DNA from: RZYP01 sp964386405
Lineage (GTDB): Bacteria; Bacillota; Negativicutes; Acidaminococcales; Acidaminococcaceae
Assembly: GCA_964386405.1 (NCBI GenBank)
Contig: CAYLRW010000020.1
Location: 1 to 25,472, forward strand
Direction: 5' to 3'
DNA: 25,472 nucleotides
Positions 1 through 7,957 of this stretch are shown here, piece by piece. Position 1 is the first letter of the stretch, and every line of letters starts with the position of its first letter. Below the pieces are notes generated by a model that was not told the DNA's origin, made no database searches, and was given only the letters and a program-made list of their open reading frames with translations. The position numbers and the translations under genes are program-made.

Positions 1-160
1 CTCTCGCAGGTACTAGCAGTGATTCCCATACAGGCAGTTGTTCTGGCTCTGGTTATACAATAAATATCAATACGAAACTTGCTAACCAATACAGTGGCGG
101 GACCGCGTCGGATTTTAACCGACTTCCCAATTGAGCTCCTAAGAGCACCTATATGCAATA
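1..160 (-). ncRNA. Cobalamin (AdoCbl) riboswitch, gene off left edge
   Basis: Read on the minus strand the segment shows the class I cobalamin aptamer in order: an entry helix with GGTGCTC and GAGCTCAATTGGGAA, the paired GTCGG...CCGAC arm, the invariant GCGGTCCCGCCACTGT stretch (about 91-108), and a B12-box-like GAGCCAGAACAACTGCC at about 31-49. The aptamer lies on the minus strand, so the regulated gene is to the left of base 1 and cannot be named. It is not the leader of the abrB-type gene, which ends upstream of it. Expected targets are cobalamin transport, synthesis or B12-independent isozymes (family knowledge). The expression platform is probably cut by the window edge. Confidence 0.9.
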
Positions 161-175
161 TTAAATTATGTGCCC

Positions 176-204
176 ATTATAACCCTTAGTAATATCTAAG
201 TCAA
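176..204 (-). promoter_or_regulatory. Sigma-A promoter of the cobalamin riboswitch transcript
   Basis: On the minus strand TTGACT (199-204) and TATAAT (176-181) are separated by exactly 17 bases. The start would fall near 168, just ahead of the aptamer. The spacer holds a small dyad, CTTAG-N6-CTAAG. The promoter lies in the gap after the abrB-type gene, where I see no convincing terminator, so some read-through from that gene is possible. Confidence 0.8.
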
Positions 205-240
205 GTTATAAGAAAAACACTCTCTTTTATTCTTAACTGC

Positions 241-1287
241 TTATTGTTCCAATACCTTCGCAGTATTCTTACCAAAATAAATATTAAGTCCCAACGGTAC
301 AGCAATATTCAAAAACAAAAAGCGCGACAACTGGTAAATAAGGATAACTGAAACACTTTCATTAAGACTTAAGCCTACCAAACACATTTCTCCCAGGCCA
401 CCTGGTGCCATTGCCAAAAAAGCTGTCACCAAGCTATAGCCATAGTGCTCAGATAAAATAAGAGCAACACCAAGGCTAACCAGCAGCATCACAATAATCC
501 CGGCAAAGGTATAAGGCAAAATGCGTTTTAGTTCACGCAATTCTCTTGGATCAAGTCCCATACCCATATTCAGGCCGATACTAATCTGTGCAGCCATCAT
601 TAAAACAGGGTCAATGGTATTCAGTGTGCCCAACTGCAAAGAAGCTGCCATAGCAATTATAATCGGTGCCATCAGATAAGGCGTTGATATCTTCATTTTA
701 TCGGCAATAATACCGCCGATAGCTGCTGCAGGCAGTATATACCAGTAAGAAAGCCCGTCATTAACAGCAAGAGAAGCTGTTGTACCGACCATTTTGGCAT
801 CTAAAAAATGCATAACCAAAAACGGTACTGCGACAATCACAGACATCAAGCGCAAGCTTTGCATAAGAATAACTATATTCTTATCTGCTCTGTCATCCTC
901 ATCGCACATGATAGCCATCTGCGTGAAGCCACCGGGCATAATCCCCATGACGCAGCTTTGCAAATCAAGCTGCTCTTTTTTCGCTGTCCACCAAGCAATA
1001 ACTAATGCTACCAAAACAGCGGAAATAGTGGCACCTGCCATACCGGCAATCTGCCCTGGCATCTCGTGCAAAGCCGGGACTGTAAGATAGCGGCCTATAC
1101 TATAGCCGATAACTACCAGTCCTGCACTGCGGTACGCCCTTGGCCAGGTAGCCTTCTCCGCAAATCTTGTCTTAGCAACAAGAGCAACAGCCAAACCACC
1201 TAAAAGCCATGGAATTGGCATGCCTGCCAGATTAAAAAACCAGCCAACCACTGCAGCCAATACAAAAAGCATTGCTTGAAAAATCAT
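241..1287 (-). CDS. AbrB-family integral membrane protein
   Basis: This 348-residue, very hydrophobic protein shows the duplicated AbrB membrane family pattern (Pfam PF05145, often mislabelled ammonia monooxygenase or AbrB regulator). Each half has a run of helices and a glycine-rich signature: MPGGFTQMAIM near residue 117 and MAPGGLGEMCLVG near residue 292. About ten membrane segments are apparent. Its transported substrate, if any, is unknown. The ATG overlaps the ysxC stop by four bases (ATGA), so it is translationally coupled to ysxC and should be transcribed with lon and ysxC. Why a membrane protein sits at the end of a lon operon is unclear. The family call is firm; the function is not. 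Confidence 0.8.
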   Translation of the reverse strand: MIFQAMLFVLAAVVGWFFNLAGMPIPWLLGGLAVALVAKTRFAEKATWPRAYRSAGLVVIGYSIGRYLTVPALHEMPGQIAGMAGATISAVLVALVIAWWTAKKEQLDLQSCVMGIMPGGFTQMAIMCDEDDRADKNIVILMQSLRLMSVIVAVPFLVMHFLDAKMVGTTASLAVNDGLSYWYILPAAAIGGIIADKMKISTPYLMAPIIIAMAASLQLGTLNTIDPVLMMAAQISIGLNMGMGLDPRELRELKRILPYTFAGIIVMLLVSLGVALILSEHYGYSLVTAFLAMAPGGLGEMCLVGLSLNESVSVILIYQLSRFLFLNIAVPLGLNIYFGKNTAKVLEQ

Positions 1288-1949
1288 TTCAGTTCTTCCT
1301 TGTATTCCTCTCCGTCAGACAGCTGCAGATAATCCATGATTCTGGCTATTAGTTCTCCTCGAGCCGTGTGTTGGCTGGAAGTATAAGTCATTATGCGTTC
1401 ATCATCCAAACCGAGTTCGCGTTTAAATAATGCCTTCTGTGAAGCTGCTACATTTTTCGAAACCTTATCGGACTTGGTCAGGATAATCTGTACAGGAACT
1501 CCACATCCCATCAGCCAATGATAACAGTCTATATCGCTGTCCAAAGGCTTATGCCTGATATCAATCAATTGACAAACCAAGCGTAAATGTGCCGAGCCAG
1601 ACAAATATTTGCGGATAAAACCTGACCACTGATCTTTATTTTCTTTGGAAGTTCTGGCAAATCCATAGCCAGGCAAATCGACAAGATAAAAATTCTTGCG
1701 TTGATCAGTTCCTTCGATGACTCTTTTGCCTTCAAGCTCATAAAAATTAATGGTTTGCGTCTTGCCCGGAGAACCGCTGACTCTCGCCAGTCCATTTCTG
1801 CGTGTAAGAGAATTAATCAAGGAAGACTTGCCGACATTCGATCTGCCAATAAAAGCTACTTCATCCAGATAGGGTGAAGGATACTGATCTGGGCGTACTG
1901 CTGATGCCGTATATTTTGCCTTGATCAGATCCCATTGATTTATTGCCAT
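1284..1949 (-). CDS. ysxC: Ribosome-biogenesis GTPase EngB/YsxC
   Basis: EngB is an essential cytosolic GTPase needed for maturation of the large ribosomal subunit. The 221-residue protein carries the G1 loop GRSNVGKS (35-42), a threonine-rich switch I (GKTQT, 62-66), G3 DLPGYG (91-96), G4 TKSD (158-161) and a G5-like TSS near 195, all in the usual order; the length is close to the family norm of about 195-220. The start is fixed by a GGAGG motif that lies inside the last codons of lon (CTG GAG GAT TAA), seven bases ahead of ATG; only one base separates the lon stop from this start. The lon-engB neighbourhood is common in Bacillota. Confidence 0.95.
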   Translation of the reverse strand: MAINQWDLIKAKYTASAVRPDQYPSPYLDEVAFIGRSNVGKSSLINSLTRRNGLARVSGSPGKTQTINFYELEGKRVIEGTDQRKNFYLVDLPGYGFARTSKENKDQWSGFIRKYLSGSAHLRLVCQLIDIRHKPLDSDIDCYHWLMGCGVPVQIILTKSDKVSKNVAASQKALFKRELGLDDERIMTYTSSQHTARGELIARIMDYLQLSDGEEYKEELK

Positions 1950-1950
1950 C

Positions 1951-4263
1951 TTAATCCTCCAGTGCTAGTTTTAATACTTCGTCCATGTGGTCAACAGGAA
2001 TAAAGGTAATTGCGTTGCGCACATTTTTCGGAAGTTCTTCCAAATCCTGGATATTCAGTTTTGGTAAAAGTATGGTTTTAACACCGTATCTGTTTGCTGC
2101 CAGCATTTTCTCCTTAATACCGCCAACCGGAAGCACCCTCCCTGACAAAGTTATTTCGCCCGTCATAGCGAGGCCTGCCTTTACGTGCTTGCCTGTCAAG
2201 GCAGAAACCATAGCAGTTACCATAGTAATACCTGCCGAAGGTCCATCCTTCGGGATAGCTCCTTCTGGTAAATGAATATGTACATCTGTATTCTCGTAAA
2301 ATTTCTCGTCCAATCCAAGGTCCTTGGCGCGTGAGCGAATATAAGTATAACCAGCCTGAGCAGATTCCTTCATAACGTCACCCAGCTGTCCAGTTAGCAA
2401 AAGTCCACCTTTGCCGGCTGTAGCCGCTACCTCTACTTTCAACAGTTCACCGCCAATACTCGTCCAGGCAAGGCCTGTGCAAATGCCGATTTCAGATCTA
2501 GCGGTAAGATCACTTTCCAAGAAGATGATTGGCCCAAGGAAATTATGCAGGGTCTTGGCATTTACGAGAACCCGTTTAGTTTTCTCTGTAACAAGACGAT
2601 GAGCAGCCTTCCGACAGATAGCCGCAATTTTTCGCTCCAAATTACGCACACCTGCTTCACGTGTGTAATCGCGAATTGTCCGAAAAACTGCTTCTTGCGT
2701 AAAGCTGATGGTTTTTTCAGTCAAACCATGCAATTCACGTTCCTTAGGAATAAGATGCAGTTCCGCTATTTTGACTTTTTCATCATCGGTATAACTTGCC
2801 AGTTGAATAACTTCCATCCTGTCCAAGAGTGCAGGTGGAATAGTTTCTACCGTATTGGCAGTTACGATCCAGAATACATTGGAAAGATCGAAGGGAAATT
2901 CAATATAGTGATCGCTGAAATTGCTGTTTTGCTCAGGATCAAGCACTTCCAACAGTGCTGAAGCGGGATCACCTCTGAAGTCCGCATTCATCTTATCAAC
3001 TTCGTCAAGTAAAAAGACCGGATTGGAACAGCCGCAAGTCTGCATACCATGAATAATACGACCTGGCATGGCGCCAATATAAGTACGGCGATGTCCACGA
3101 ATTTCGGCCTCATCCCGTACGCCACCCAGCGAAATTCTCGTGAATTTGCGATTTATTGCTTTGGCTATGGAGCGGGCAAGCGAGGTTTTACCAACACCAG
3201 GAGGTCCGACCAAACAAAGTATCGGTCCTTTAATTTGTTTAGTTAGTGCCCGCACGGCCAAATATTCCAAAATACGTTTTTTGACTTTTTCCAAACCATA
3301 GTGATCGGCATTTAAAACTTTCTTGGCGAGTTTCAAATCAAAGTTATCTTCTGTAAACTTATTCCAGGGAAGACTCAGCAAAGCATCGAGATAACTGCGA
3401 ATTACAGCGCTTTCCGCCATCATCGGCGGCATTTTGTACAAACGGTCGAGTTCTTTCTTTATCTTCTCGACAACTTCCTCCGGAAGATCAAGCTCAGCCA
3501 TGGCCCGTTTGTATTCATCAACTTCGGCCTGACGCTCATCACCCTCGCCCAGCTCTTTATTAATGGCTTTCATCTGTTCACGGAGATAATACTCCCGCTG
3601 ATTCTGCTCAATCTGCTTGCGTACCTGCTGAGAAATATTTTTCTCAATGTTAGCAATTTCCAGCTCTTTGCACAGGAAGCTATAAAGCAAATTCATACGG
3701 TCTTTCACATTAATTGCTTCCAGAACGCTCTCTTTCTCATCAATACCAATGGTCAGATACCCGGCAATCATATCCGCAATCCTGCCAGGATCCGGCTGAT
3801 CCTTGAAAGTCAGAAGCACTTCACTGGTTATTTTTTTGCTTGCCAGGATCCACTGTTCAAATGTCTCAATCAACATTCTTTTCAGTGCTTCCACTTCATT
3901 GCTGTCATCTATAATGCTGGCAACTTCTTGCACTTCAGCTTCAAAATAAATATCTTTGTTGTCACGTACTGCTTCAATTTTAGCTCTGGTAAAACCCTCG
4001 ACCAAAATGCGCAAAGCACCATTCGGTAATTTCAAAAGTTGTTTTATTTCAGCAATAACACCATAAGTGAACAAGTCATTTTCATTTGGCTCTATCGTAC
4101 CGGCTTCACGCTGAGTAACCAACAAAATTTTACGGTCAATTGCCATGGCAGCTTCTACTGCCTTAATAGAACGATCACGTCCTACATCCAGATTTATAAT
4201 CATTCCCGGGAATACCAACATGCCTCTTAAAGGCAATAAAGGAATAACTTTGTTCTCATCCAT
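1951..4263 (-). CDS. lon: ATP-dependent protease Lon (LonA)
   Basis: This is a full-length 770-residue cytosolic LonA, which unfolds and degrades damaged and regulatory proteins. The N-terminal LAN domain starts at VIPLLPLRGMLVFPG, is followed by a charged coiled region (about 210-275), then the AAA+ module with Walker A GPPGVGKT (353-360) and Walker B FLLDEVDK, and the C-terminal protease domain. The catalytic dyad is visible: Ser676 in PKDGPSAG and Lys719 in GGIKEK, 43 residues apart as in E. coli Lon. A GAGGAGGG ribosome-binding site precedes the ATG. It begins a lon-ysxC-abrB unit and is cut off from clpX by that gene's terminator. Confidence 0.97.
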   Translation of the reverse strand: MDENKVIPLLPLRGMLVFPGMIINLDVGRDRSIKAVEAAMAIDRKILLVTQREAGTIEPNENDLFTYGVIAEIKQLLKLPNGALRILVEGFTRAKIEAVRDNKDIYFEAEVQEVASIIDDSNEVEALKRMLIETFEQWILASKKITSEVLLTFKDQPDPGRIADMIAGYLTIGIDEKESVLEAINVKDRMNLLYSFLCKELEIANIEKNISQQVRKQIEQNQREYYLREQMKAINKELGEGDERQAEVDEYKRAMAELDLPEEVVEKIKKELDRLYKMPPMMAESAVIRSYLDALLSLPWNKFTEDNFDLKLAKKVLNADHYGLEKVKKRILEYLAVRALTKQIKGPILCLVGPPGVGKTSLARSIAKAINRKFTRISLGGVRDEAEIRGHRRTYIGAMPGRIIHGMQTCGCSNPVFLLDEVDKMNADFRGDPASALLEVLDPEQNSNFSDHYIEFPFDLSNVFWIVTANTVETIPPALLDRMEVIQLASYTDDEKVKIAELHLIPKERELHGLTEKTISFTQEAVFRTIRDYTREAGVRNLERKIAAICRKAAHRLVTEKTKRVLVNAKTLHNFLGPIIFLESDLTARSEIGICTGLAWTSIGGELLKVEVAATAGKGGLLLTGQLGDVMKESAQAGYTYIRSRAKDLGLDEKFYENTDVHIHLPEGAIPKDGPSAGITMVTAMVSALTGKHVKAGLAMTGEITLSGRVLPVGGIKEKMLAANRYGVKTILLPKLNIQDLEELPKNVRNAITFIPVDHMDEVLKLALED

Positions 4264-4344
4264 AATCTCTCACCCTCCTCAGTAACAAACTGTCTTTGTC
4301 TGTATCTCAAATAATTTAAAATCATTTAAAAAACTTCTATTCTT

Positions 4345-4353
4345 ATTTTAACA
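4345..4353 (-). promoter_or_regulatory. Possible extended -10 promoter for lon
   Basis: On the minus strand TG-T-TAAAAT resembles an extended -10 element about 85 bases upstream of the lon ATG, in an AT-rich gap after the clpX terminator. There is no good -35 hexamer. A promoter is expected here because clpX ends in a terminator, but this placement is weak. I found no CtsR- or CIRCE-like site in the gap. Confidence 0.3.
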
Positions 4354-4364
4354 TAAATAAACAA

Positions 4365-4397
4365 AAAGGGGAAAAGAGCCTCTGCCCTTTCCCCTTT
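4365..4397 (-). terminator. Intrinsic terminator after clpX
   Basis: A perfect 10-bp stem (AAAGGGGAAA with TTTCCCCTTT) closes a 13-base loop. On the minus strand it continues into a T-rich tract (CCCCTTTTTGTTTATTT). It lies directly downstream of the clpX stop and separates the tig-clpP-clpX unit from lon. Confidence 0.85.
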
Positions 4398-4404
4398 ATC
4401 GTTT

Positions 4405-5664
4405 TCAGGATGCTGAATCAGCCTTCTTCTCTTCCAACACTAATGTTGGAGGTTTATGCTCCTTAATGACTGCCTCAGTAACAATACACTTCTTTACGTC
4501 GGCTCTGGAAGGCACTTCATACATAACATCACGCATAATGCTTTCTATGATGGCACGCAAGCCACGAGCTCCGGCACTGCGCTTCATTGCCTCTTCGGCA
4601 ATCGCCTTCAAAGCGCCTTCGTCGAAGACAAGTTCGACATTATCCATAGCCAGAAAATGCTCATATTGTTTAATCAAAGCATTTTTCGGTTCTTTCAGAA
4701 TTCGTATTAACGCCTCCACATCAAGAGAATCAAGCGTTACGACAACTGGCAGACGACCGGCAAACTCTGGTATCAGGCCAAACTTCATAAGATCTTCCGG
4801 AAGTACTTTTTTAAGCAAAGAATCTATCTTTTGTTCTTCTTTAGTTTTTATTTCCGCACCAAAACCCATACTCTTCTTACCGATACGTGCGCCTATGATG
4901 TTTTCCAACCCGGCAAAAGCACCGCCGCAGATAAACAGGATGTTGGTCGTATCAATTTGAATAAACTCCTGATGGGGATGCTTACGTCCGCCTTGTGGTG
5001 GTACGCTGGCAACTGTTCCTTCCAGGATTTTCAGCAGAGCCTGCTGCACACCTTCACCGGAAACGTCCCTGGTAATAGAAGGATTTTCTGATTTACGGGA
5101 AATTTTATCAATTTCATCAATGTAGATTATACCGCGTTCAGCACGCTCAATATCAAAATCAGCATTTTGAATCAAACGCAGCAGGATGTTCTCAACATCT
5201 TCACCTACATAACCTGCTTCGGTCAAAGCCGTAGCATCGGCAATTGCAAATGGCACATCAAGAATTTTTGCCAGCGTCTGAGCAAGCAGAGTTTTGCCGC
5301 TGCCTGTTGGTCCCAGCATCAAAATATTTGATTTTTGTAGTTCAACATCTTCATTCTTATGCTGTGTTTCATAATTAATGCGTTTGTAGTGGTTGTAAAC
5401 AGCAACCGCCAAAGTTTTTTTGGCTTCATCCTGACCAATAACATACTGGTCAAGAATCTCCTTGATTTCCTGGGGTTTCGGCAGTTCACCATTTAGAGCC
5501 TGTGGCTGTGTACTGAACTCTTCTGCCAGCATTTCGTTGCAGACTTCGATACATTCATCACAGATAAAGACGTTGTGGCCCGCAACAAGCTTGCGCACTT
5601 GCCCCTGTTTTTTACCACAGAAAGAACAGGTATAGCTGTTATCGTTCCCATCGCCAAAATTCAT
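4405..5664 (-). CDS. clpX: ATP-dependent Clp protease ATP-binding subunit ClpX
   Basis: ClpX is the AAA+ unfoldase that feeds substrates to ClpP. The 419-residue protein has the N-terminal zinc-binding domain with Cys13, Cys16, Cys35 and Cys38, Walker A GPTGSGKT (118-125), the GYVG pore loop (151-154), Walker B IIYIDE (179-184) and a sensor-2 GARGLR motif near residue 370. The segment GAFAGLENIIGARIG holds the IGAR-type loop that contacts ClpP in this family. An AAGGAG site eight bases before ATG supports the start. It follows clpP by 49 bases with no terminator between, so the two subunits of the protease are co-expressed with trigger factor. Confidence 0.97.
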   Translation of the reverse strand: MNFGDGNDNSYTCSFCGKKQGQVRKLVAGHNVFICDECIEVCNEMLAEEFSTQPQALNGELPKPQEIKEILDQYVIGQDEAKKTLAVAVYNHYKRINYETQHKNEDVELQKSNILMLGPTGSGKTLLAQTLAKILDVPFAIADATALTEAGYVGEDVENILLRLIQNADFDIERAERGIIYIDEIDKISRKSENPSITRDVSGEGVQQALLKILEGTVASVPPQGGRKHPHQEFIQIDTTNILFICGGAFAGLENIIGARIGKKSMGFGAEIKTKEEQKIDSLLKKVLPEDLMKFGLIPEFAGRLPVVVTLDSLDVEALIRILKEPKNALIKQYEHFLAMDNVELVFDEGALKAIAEEAMKRSAGARGLRAIIESIMRDVMYEVPSRADVKKCIVTEAVIKEHKPPTLVLEEKKADSAS

Positions 5665-5713
5665 ATCTTTTACTCCTTGCGCATCTTAATTTTATCCTAC
5701 GCTTAACCCTTCA

Positions 5714-6298
5714 TTATTTGCGGGTAAGTATTTCGTCGACCAAGCCATATGCTTTAGCTTCTATAGCTGTAAGATAATAGTCGCGCTCTGTATCTATTTG
5801 GATTTTTTCTTTTGGTTGGCCCGTATGTTTGGCCATAATGCCATTCATTTCGTCCCGGATACGGAGAATTTCACGAGCGTGAATCTCTATCTCAGTAGCC
5901 TGGCCCTGAGCACCGCCCAAAGGCTGATGAATCATTACGCGTGCGTAAGGCAGTGTGAAACGCTTGCCTTTCGTTCCGGCTGCTAACAGGACAGAAGCCA
6001 TACTAGCCGCCATGCCCATACAAATCGTCGAAACATCAGGTTTGATATATTGCATTGTATCATAAATAGCCATACCAGCGCTCACGCTGCCGCCAGGACT
6101 ATTTATATACAAATGAATATCCTTATTAGGATCTTCTGCTTCCAGGAATAAAAGCTGTGCAATGATAAGATTTGCCATATTATCATCAATTGTTCCTGTT
6201 ACGAAAATAATCCTGTCTTTCAATAAGCGGGAATATATATCATAAGATCTTTCTCCCCGACTGGATTGCTCAACAACGATAGGCACAAAATTCATCAT
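5714..6298 (-). CDS. clpP: ATP-dependent Clp protease proteolytic subunit ClpP
   Basis: This is the serine peptidase core of the ClpXP complex. The 194-residue length is typical. The catalytic triad is visible: Ser99 in GMAASMAS, His124 in MIHQPLGG and Asp173 in ERDYYLTA. The N-terminal axial-loop segment (MMNFVPIVVEQSSRGERSYD) matches the family. Two ATGs stand side by side; the first has an AAGGGGTG site at a suitable distance, so I keep it. It sits 32 bases after tig and 49 before clpX, in the order tig-clpP-clpX seen in many bacteria. The ClpP barrel may also serve other Clp ATPases encoded elsewhere. Confidence 0.97.
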   Translation of the reverse strand: MMNFVPIVVEQSSRGERSYDIYSRLLKDRIIFVTGTIDDNMANLIIAQLLFLEAEDPNKDIHLYINSPGGSVSAGMAIYDTMQYIKPDVSTICMGMAASMASVLLAAGTKGKRFTLPYARVMIHQPLGGAQGQATEIEIHAREILRIRDEMNGIMAKHTGQPKEKIQIDTERDYYLTAIEAKAYGLVDEILTRK

Positions 6299-6330
6299 TA
6301 CTCACACCCCTTTACATATTTGGTGCAAAA

Positions 6331-7614
6331 TTATTTTGCTGCCCCATCAATAACAACATGCGCTGATTTACGACGCAGGATATTAGCAAGTAATAAACCC
6401 ATGTTGCCGTTCGAAGAGATAATTTTCTTTACTTCTTCAACATCAGCACCATTTTGAGCAGCGATGTTAGCCAACTCGGCGTCAATATCTTCCATACCTA
6501 CCTGAATATTTTCAGCCTTGGCAATGGCATCAAGCACAAGATCAGTTTTAACATTTTCCAGTGCAGTTGCTTTGTAATTTTCACGCAGTTTTTCCATATC
6601 CATGCCAGTGTATTTCAAATAAGCATCAAGGTTCATCCTGCGGTTTTCGAGATTCATTTTAAGTTCTTCAATCATTTGGCTGATACGATCTTCAACCATG
6701 ATTTCCGGCACTTCGAATTCAGCATTGGCAACTGCAGCTTGAATCAGCGCTCTTTCATAATCTGCTTCGGCTTGCTCTTCAGCATGCTTTTGCATTTTTT
6801 CTTTATAATCAGCTTTCAGTTCTTCAATGGTCTTGCATTTGCTGTTCGCAGCAACAAATTCATCATTAAGTTCTGGCAATTCTTTGCGTTTAACATCTTG
6901 AACATTTACTTTGAAAATAGCTTCTTTACCTGCAAGCTCTTTAACAAAATATTCTTCTGGGAAGGTAACCTGAACATCAGTGGAATCTCCCGCTTTCAGA
7001 CCAACCAACTGCTCTTCAAATCCTGGGATAAAGCTGCCGGAACCAACTTCCAATGGATAGCCTTTGCCTTCACCACCGCTGAACGGTTCACCATCAACAG
7101 TGCCTGCGAAATCAATGATTGCGAAATCGCCTTTCATGATCACGGCATCAGGAGCTACTACCATTTTTGCACCACGGCTGCGCAGTTCTTCAACTGCAGC
7201 ATCAATTTGTTCATCGGTTACTACTGCTTCTTTTTTCTCAACTTTCAGGCCTTTATATTCGCCGAGTTTTGGTTCTGGTTTTACTGTAATAGTCAAAACC
7301 AATTCCATATCGGTATTTTCTTCAAAAGTTGATTCTTTCACAGCTGGATCGCTGACCGGAATAAGCTTTTCATCTGCCATAGCTTTACGGAAACAGTCAT
7401 TAGCAATAAGCTCAAAAGCTTCTTGTTTAATGGCTTCTTTACCTACACGCATTTCTAAAATATTACGAGGTGCTTTGCCTTTGCGGAAACCAGGTATATT
7501 AACTTGACCAGCAATTTTTTGTACTGCTTTGGCAAAACCCTTATTTACTTCTGCTGCCGGCAATTGGATTTTAATAGTTGCTTCATTTGCTACTCTTTCT
7601 ACAGATACGTTCAT
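6331..7614 (-). CDS. tig: Trigger factor, ribosome-associated chaperone
   Basis: Trigger factor binds nascent chains at the ribosome exit tunnel and has peptidyl-prolyl isomerase activity. The 427-residue protein has the N-terminal ribosome-binding domain with the GFRKGKAP signature (about 42-49), a central FKBP-type domain (about 155-245, with DFAGTVDGEPF and IPGFEEQLVGLKAGD), and a helical C-terminal chaperone domain with many charged residues. AAGGAGG nine bases before ATG fixes the start. It is the first gene of tig-clpP-clpX and lies about 95 bases downstream of a strong promoter. Confidence 0.97.
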   Translation of the reverse strand: MNVSVERVANEATIKIQLPAAEVNKGFAKAVQKIAGQVNIPGFRKGKAPRNILEMRVGKEAIKQEAFELIANDCFRKAMADEKLIPVSDPAVKESTFEENTDMELVLTITVKPEPKLGEYKGLKVEKKEAVVTDEQIDAAVEELRSRGAKMVVAPDAVIMKGDFAIIDFAGTVDGEPFSGGEGKGYPLEVGSGSFIPGFEEQLVGLKAGDSTDVQVTFPEEYFVKELAGKEAIFKVNVQDVKRKELPELNDEFVAANSKCKTIEELKADYKEKMQKHAEEQAEADYERALIQAAVANAEFEVPEIMVEDRISQMIEELKMNLENRRMNLDAYLKYTGMDMEKLRENYKATALENVKTDLVLDAIAKAENIQVGMEDIDAELANIAAQNGADVEEVKKIISSNGNMGLLLANILRRKSAHVVIDGAAK

Positions 7615-7714
7615 CTAAAAAAGCCTCCTTAATAATATGTCGCTGCCTAAAACTTATCTCTTGACTGAAAATTCAGCCTGTTTTTAATAAATCATTATAA
7701 AAACCGCTCATAGT

Positions 7715-7743
7715 ATCATAACACAAAGTAATATCTTTGACAA
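7715..7743 (-). promoter_or_regulatory. Promoter of tig-clpP-clpX
   Basis: On the minus strand TTGTCA (7738-7743) and TATGAT (7715-7720) are 17 bases apart, with a TG one base before the -10 hexamer (extended -10). Transcription would start near 7708 and give a leader of about 95 bases to the tig ATG. The leader holds a short dyad (CTGAA-TT-TTCAG). I see no CtsR double heptad or CIRCE, which suggests housekeeping expression. Confidence 0.8.
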
Positions 7744-7786
7744 GGTTCGCTGGTTCCGGCCTTAAGTATAATCACAAAGACTAAAA

Positions 7787-7810
7787 AGGCTTCCTCATCA
7801 GAGGAAGCCT
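7787..7810 (-). terminator. Terminator of the tRNA-Gly gene
   Basis: A perfect 10-bp stem (AGGCTTCCTC with GAGGAAGCCT) closes a 4-base loop and, on the minus strand, is followed by TTTTTAG. It lies 11 bases beyond the encoded CCA end of the tRNA and upstream of the tig promoter. Confidence 0.9.
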
Positions 7811-7820
7811 GAAGTGCTAG

Positions 7821-7895
7821 TGGAGCGGAAAACGAGATTCGAACTCGCGACCCCCGCCTTGGCAAGGCGGTGCTCTACCGCTGAGCTATTTCCGC
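7821..7895 (-). tRNA. tRNA-Gly (anticodon GCC), CCA encoded
   Basis: The minus strand folds into a complete cloverleaf: acceptor GCGGAAA/TTTCCGC, D-arm GCTC-AGCGGTA-GAGC, anticodon arm CCGCC-TTGCCAA-GGCGG with anticodon GCC, variable loop GGGTC, and T-arm GCGAG-TTCGAAT-CTCGT. The discriminator base is T and CCA is encoded at 7821-7823. All stems pair, with one G-T wobble in the T-stem. It is a single-gene transcription unit with its own promoter and terminator. Confidence 0.97.
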
Positions 7896-7918
7896 AGTTG
7901 TCACTGACAACGTAGATT

Positions 7919-7947
7919 ATTGTAAATTATAACGATGCATTTGTCAA
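7919..7947 (-). promoter_or_regulatory. Promoter of tRNA-Gly
   Basis: Minus-strand TTGACA (7942-7947, a consensus -35) and TACAAT (7919-7924) are 17 bases apart. A perfect 7-bp palindrome with a one-base centre (GTTGTCA-G-TGACAAC, 7897-7911) lies between the start site and the mature tRNA 5' end, probably a 5' leader hairpin removed by RNase P. A TATAAT also overlaps the spacer but is too near the -35 box. Confidence 0.8.
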
Positions 7948-7957
7948 CACCTTAAAT

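Noticed and set aside
6454..7332. A 292-codon plus-strand open frame across trigger factor.
   Set aside because: It is a Phe/Ile-rich antisense shadow of tig, which has clear domains, a ribosome-binding site and a promoter.
7715..7760. A GTCAAA half-site near the tig promoter as a CtsR operator.
   Set aside because: Only one heptad is present; it belongs to the -35 region of the promoter.
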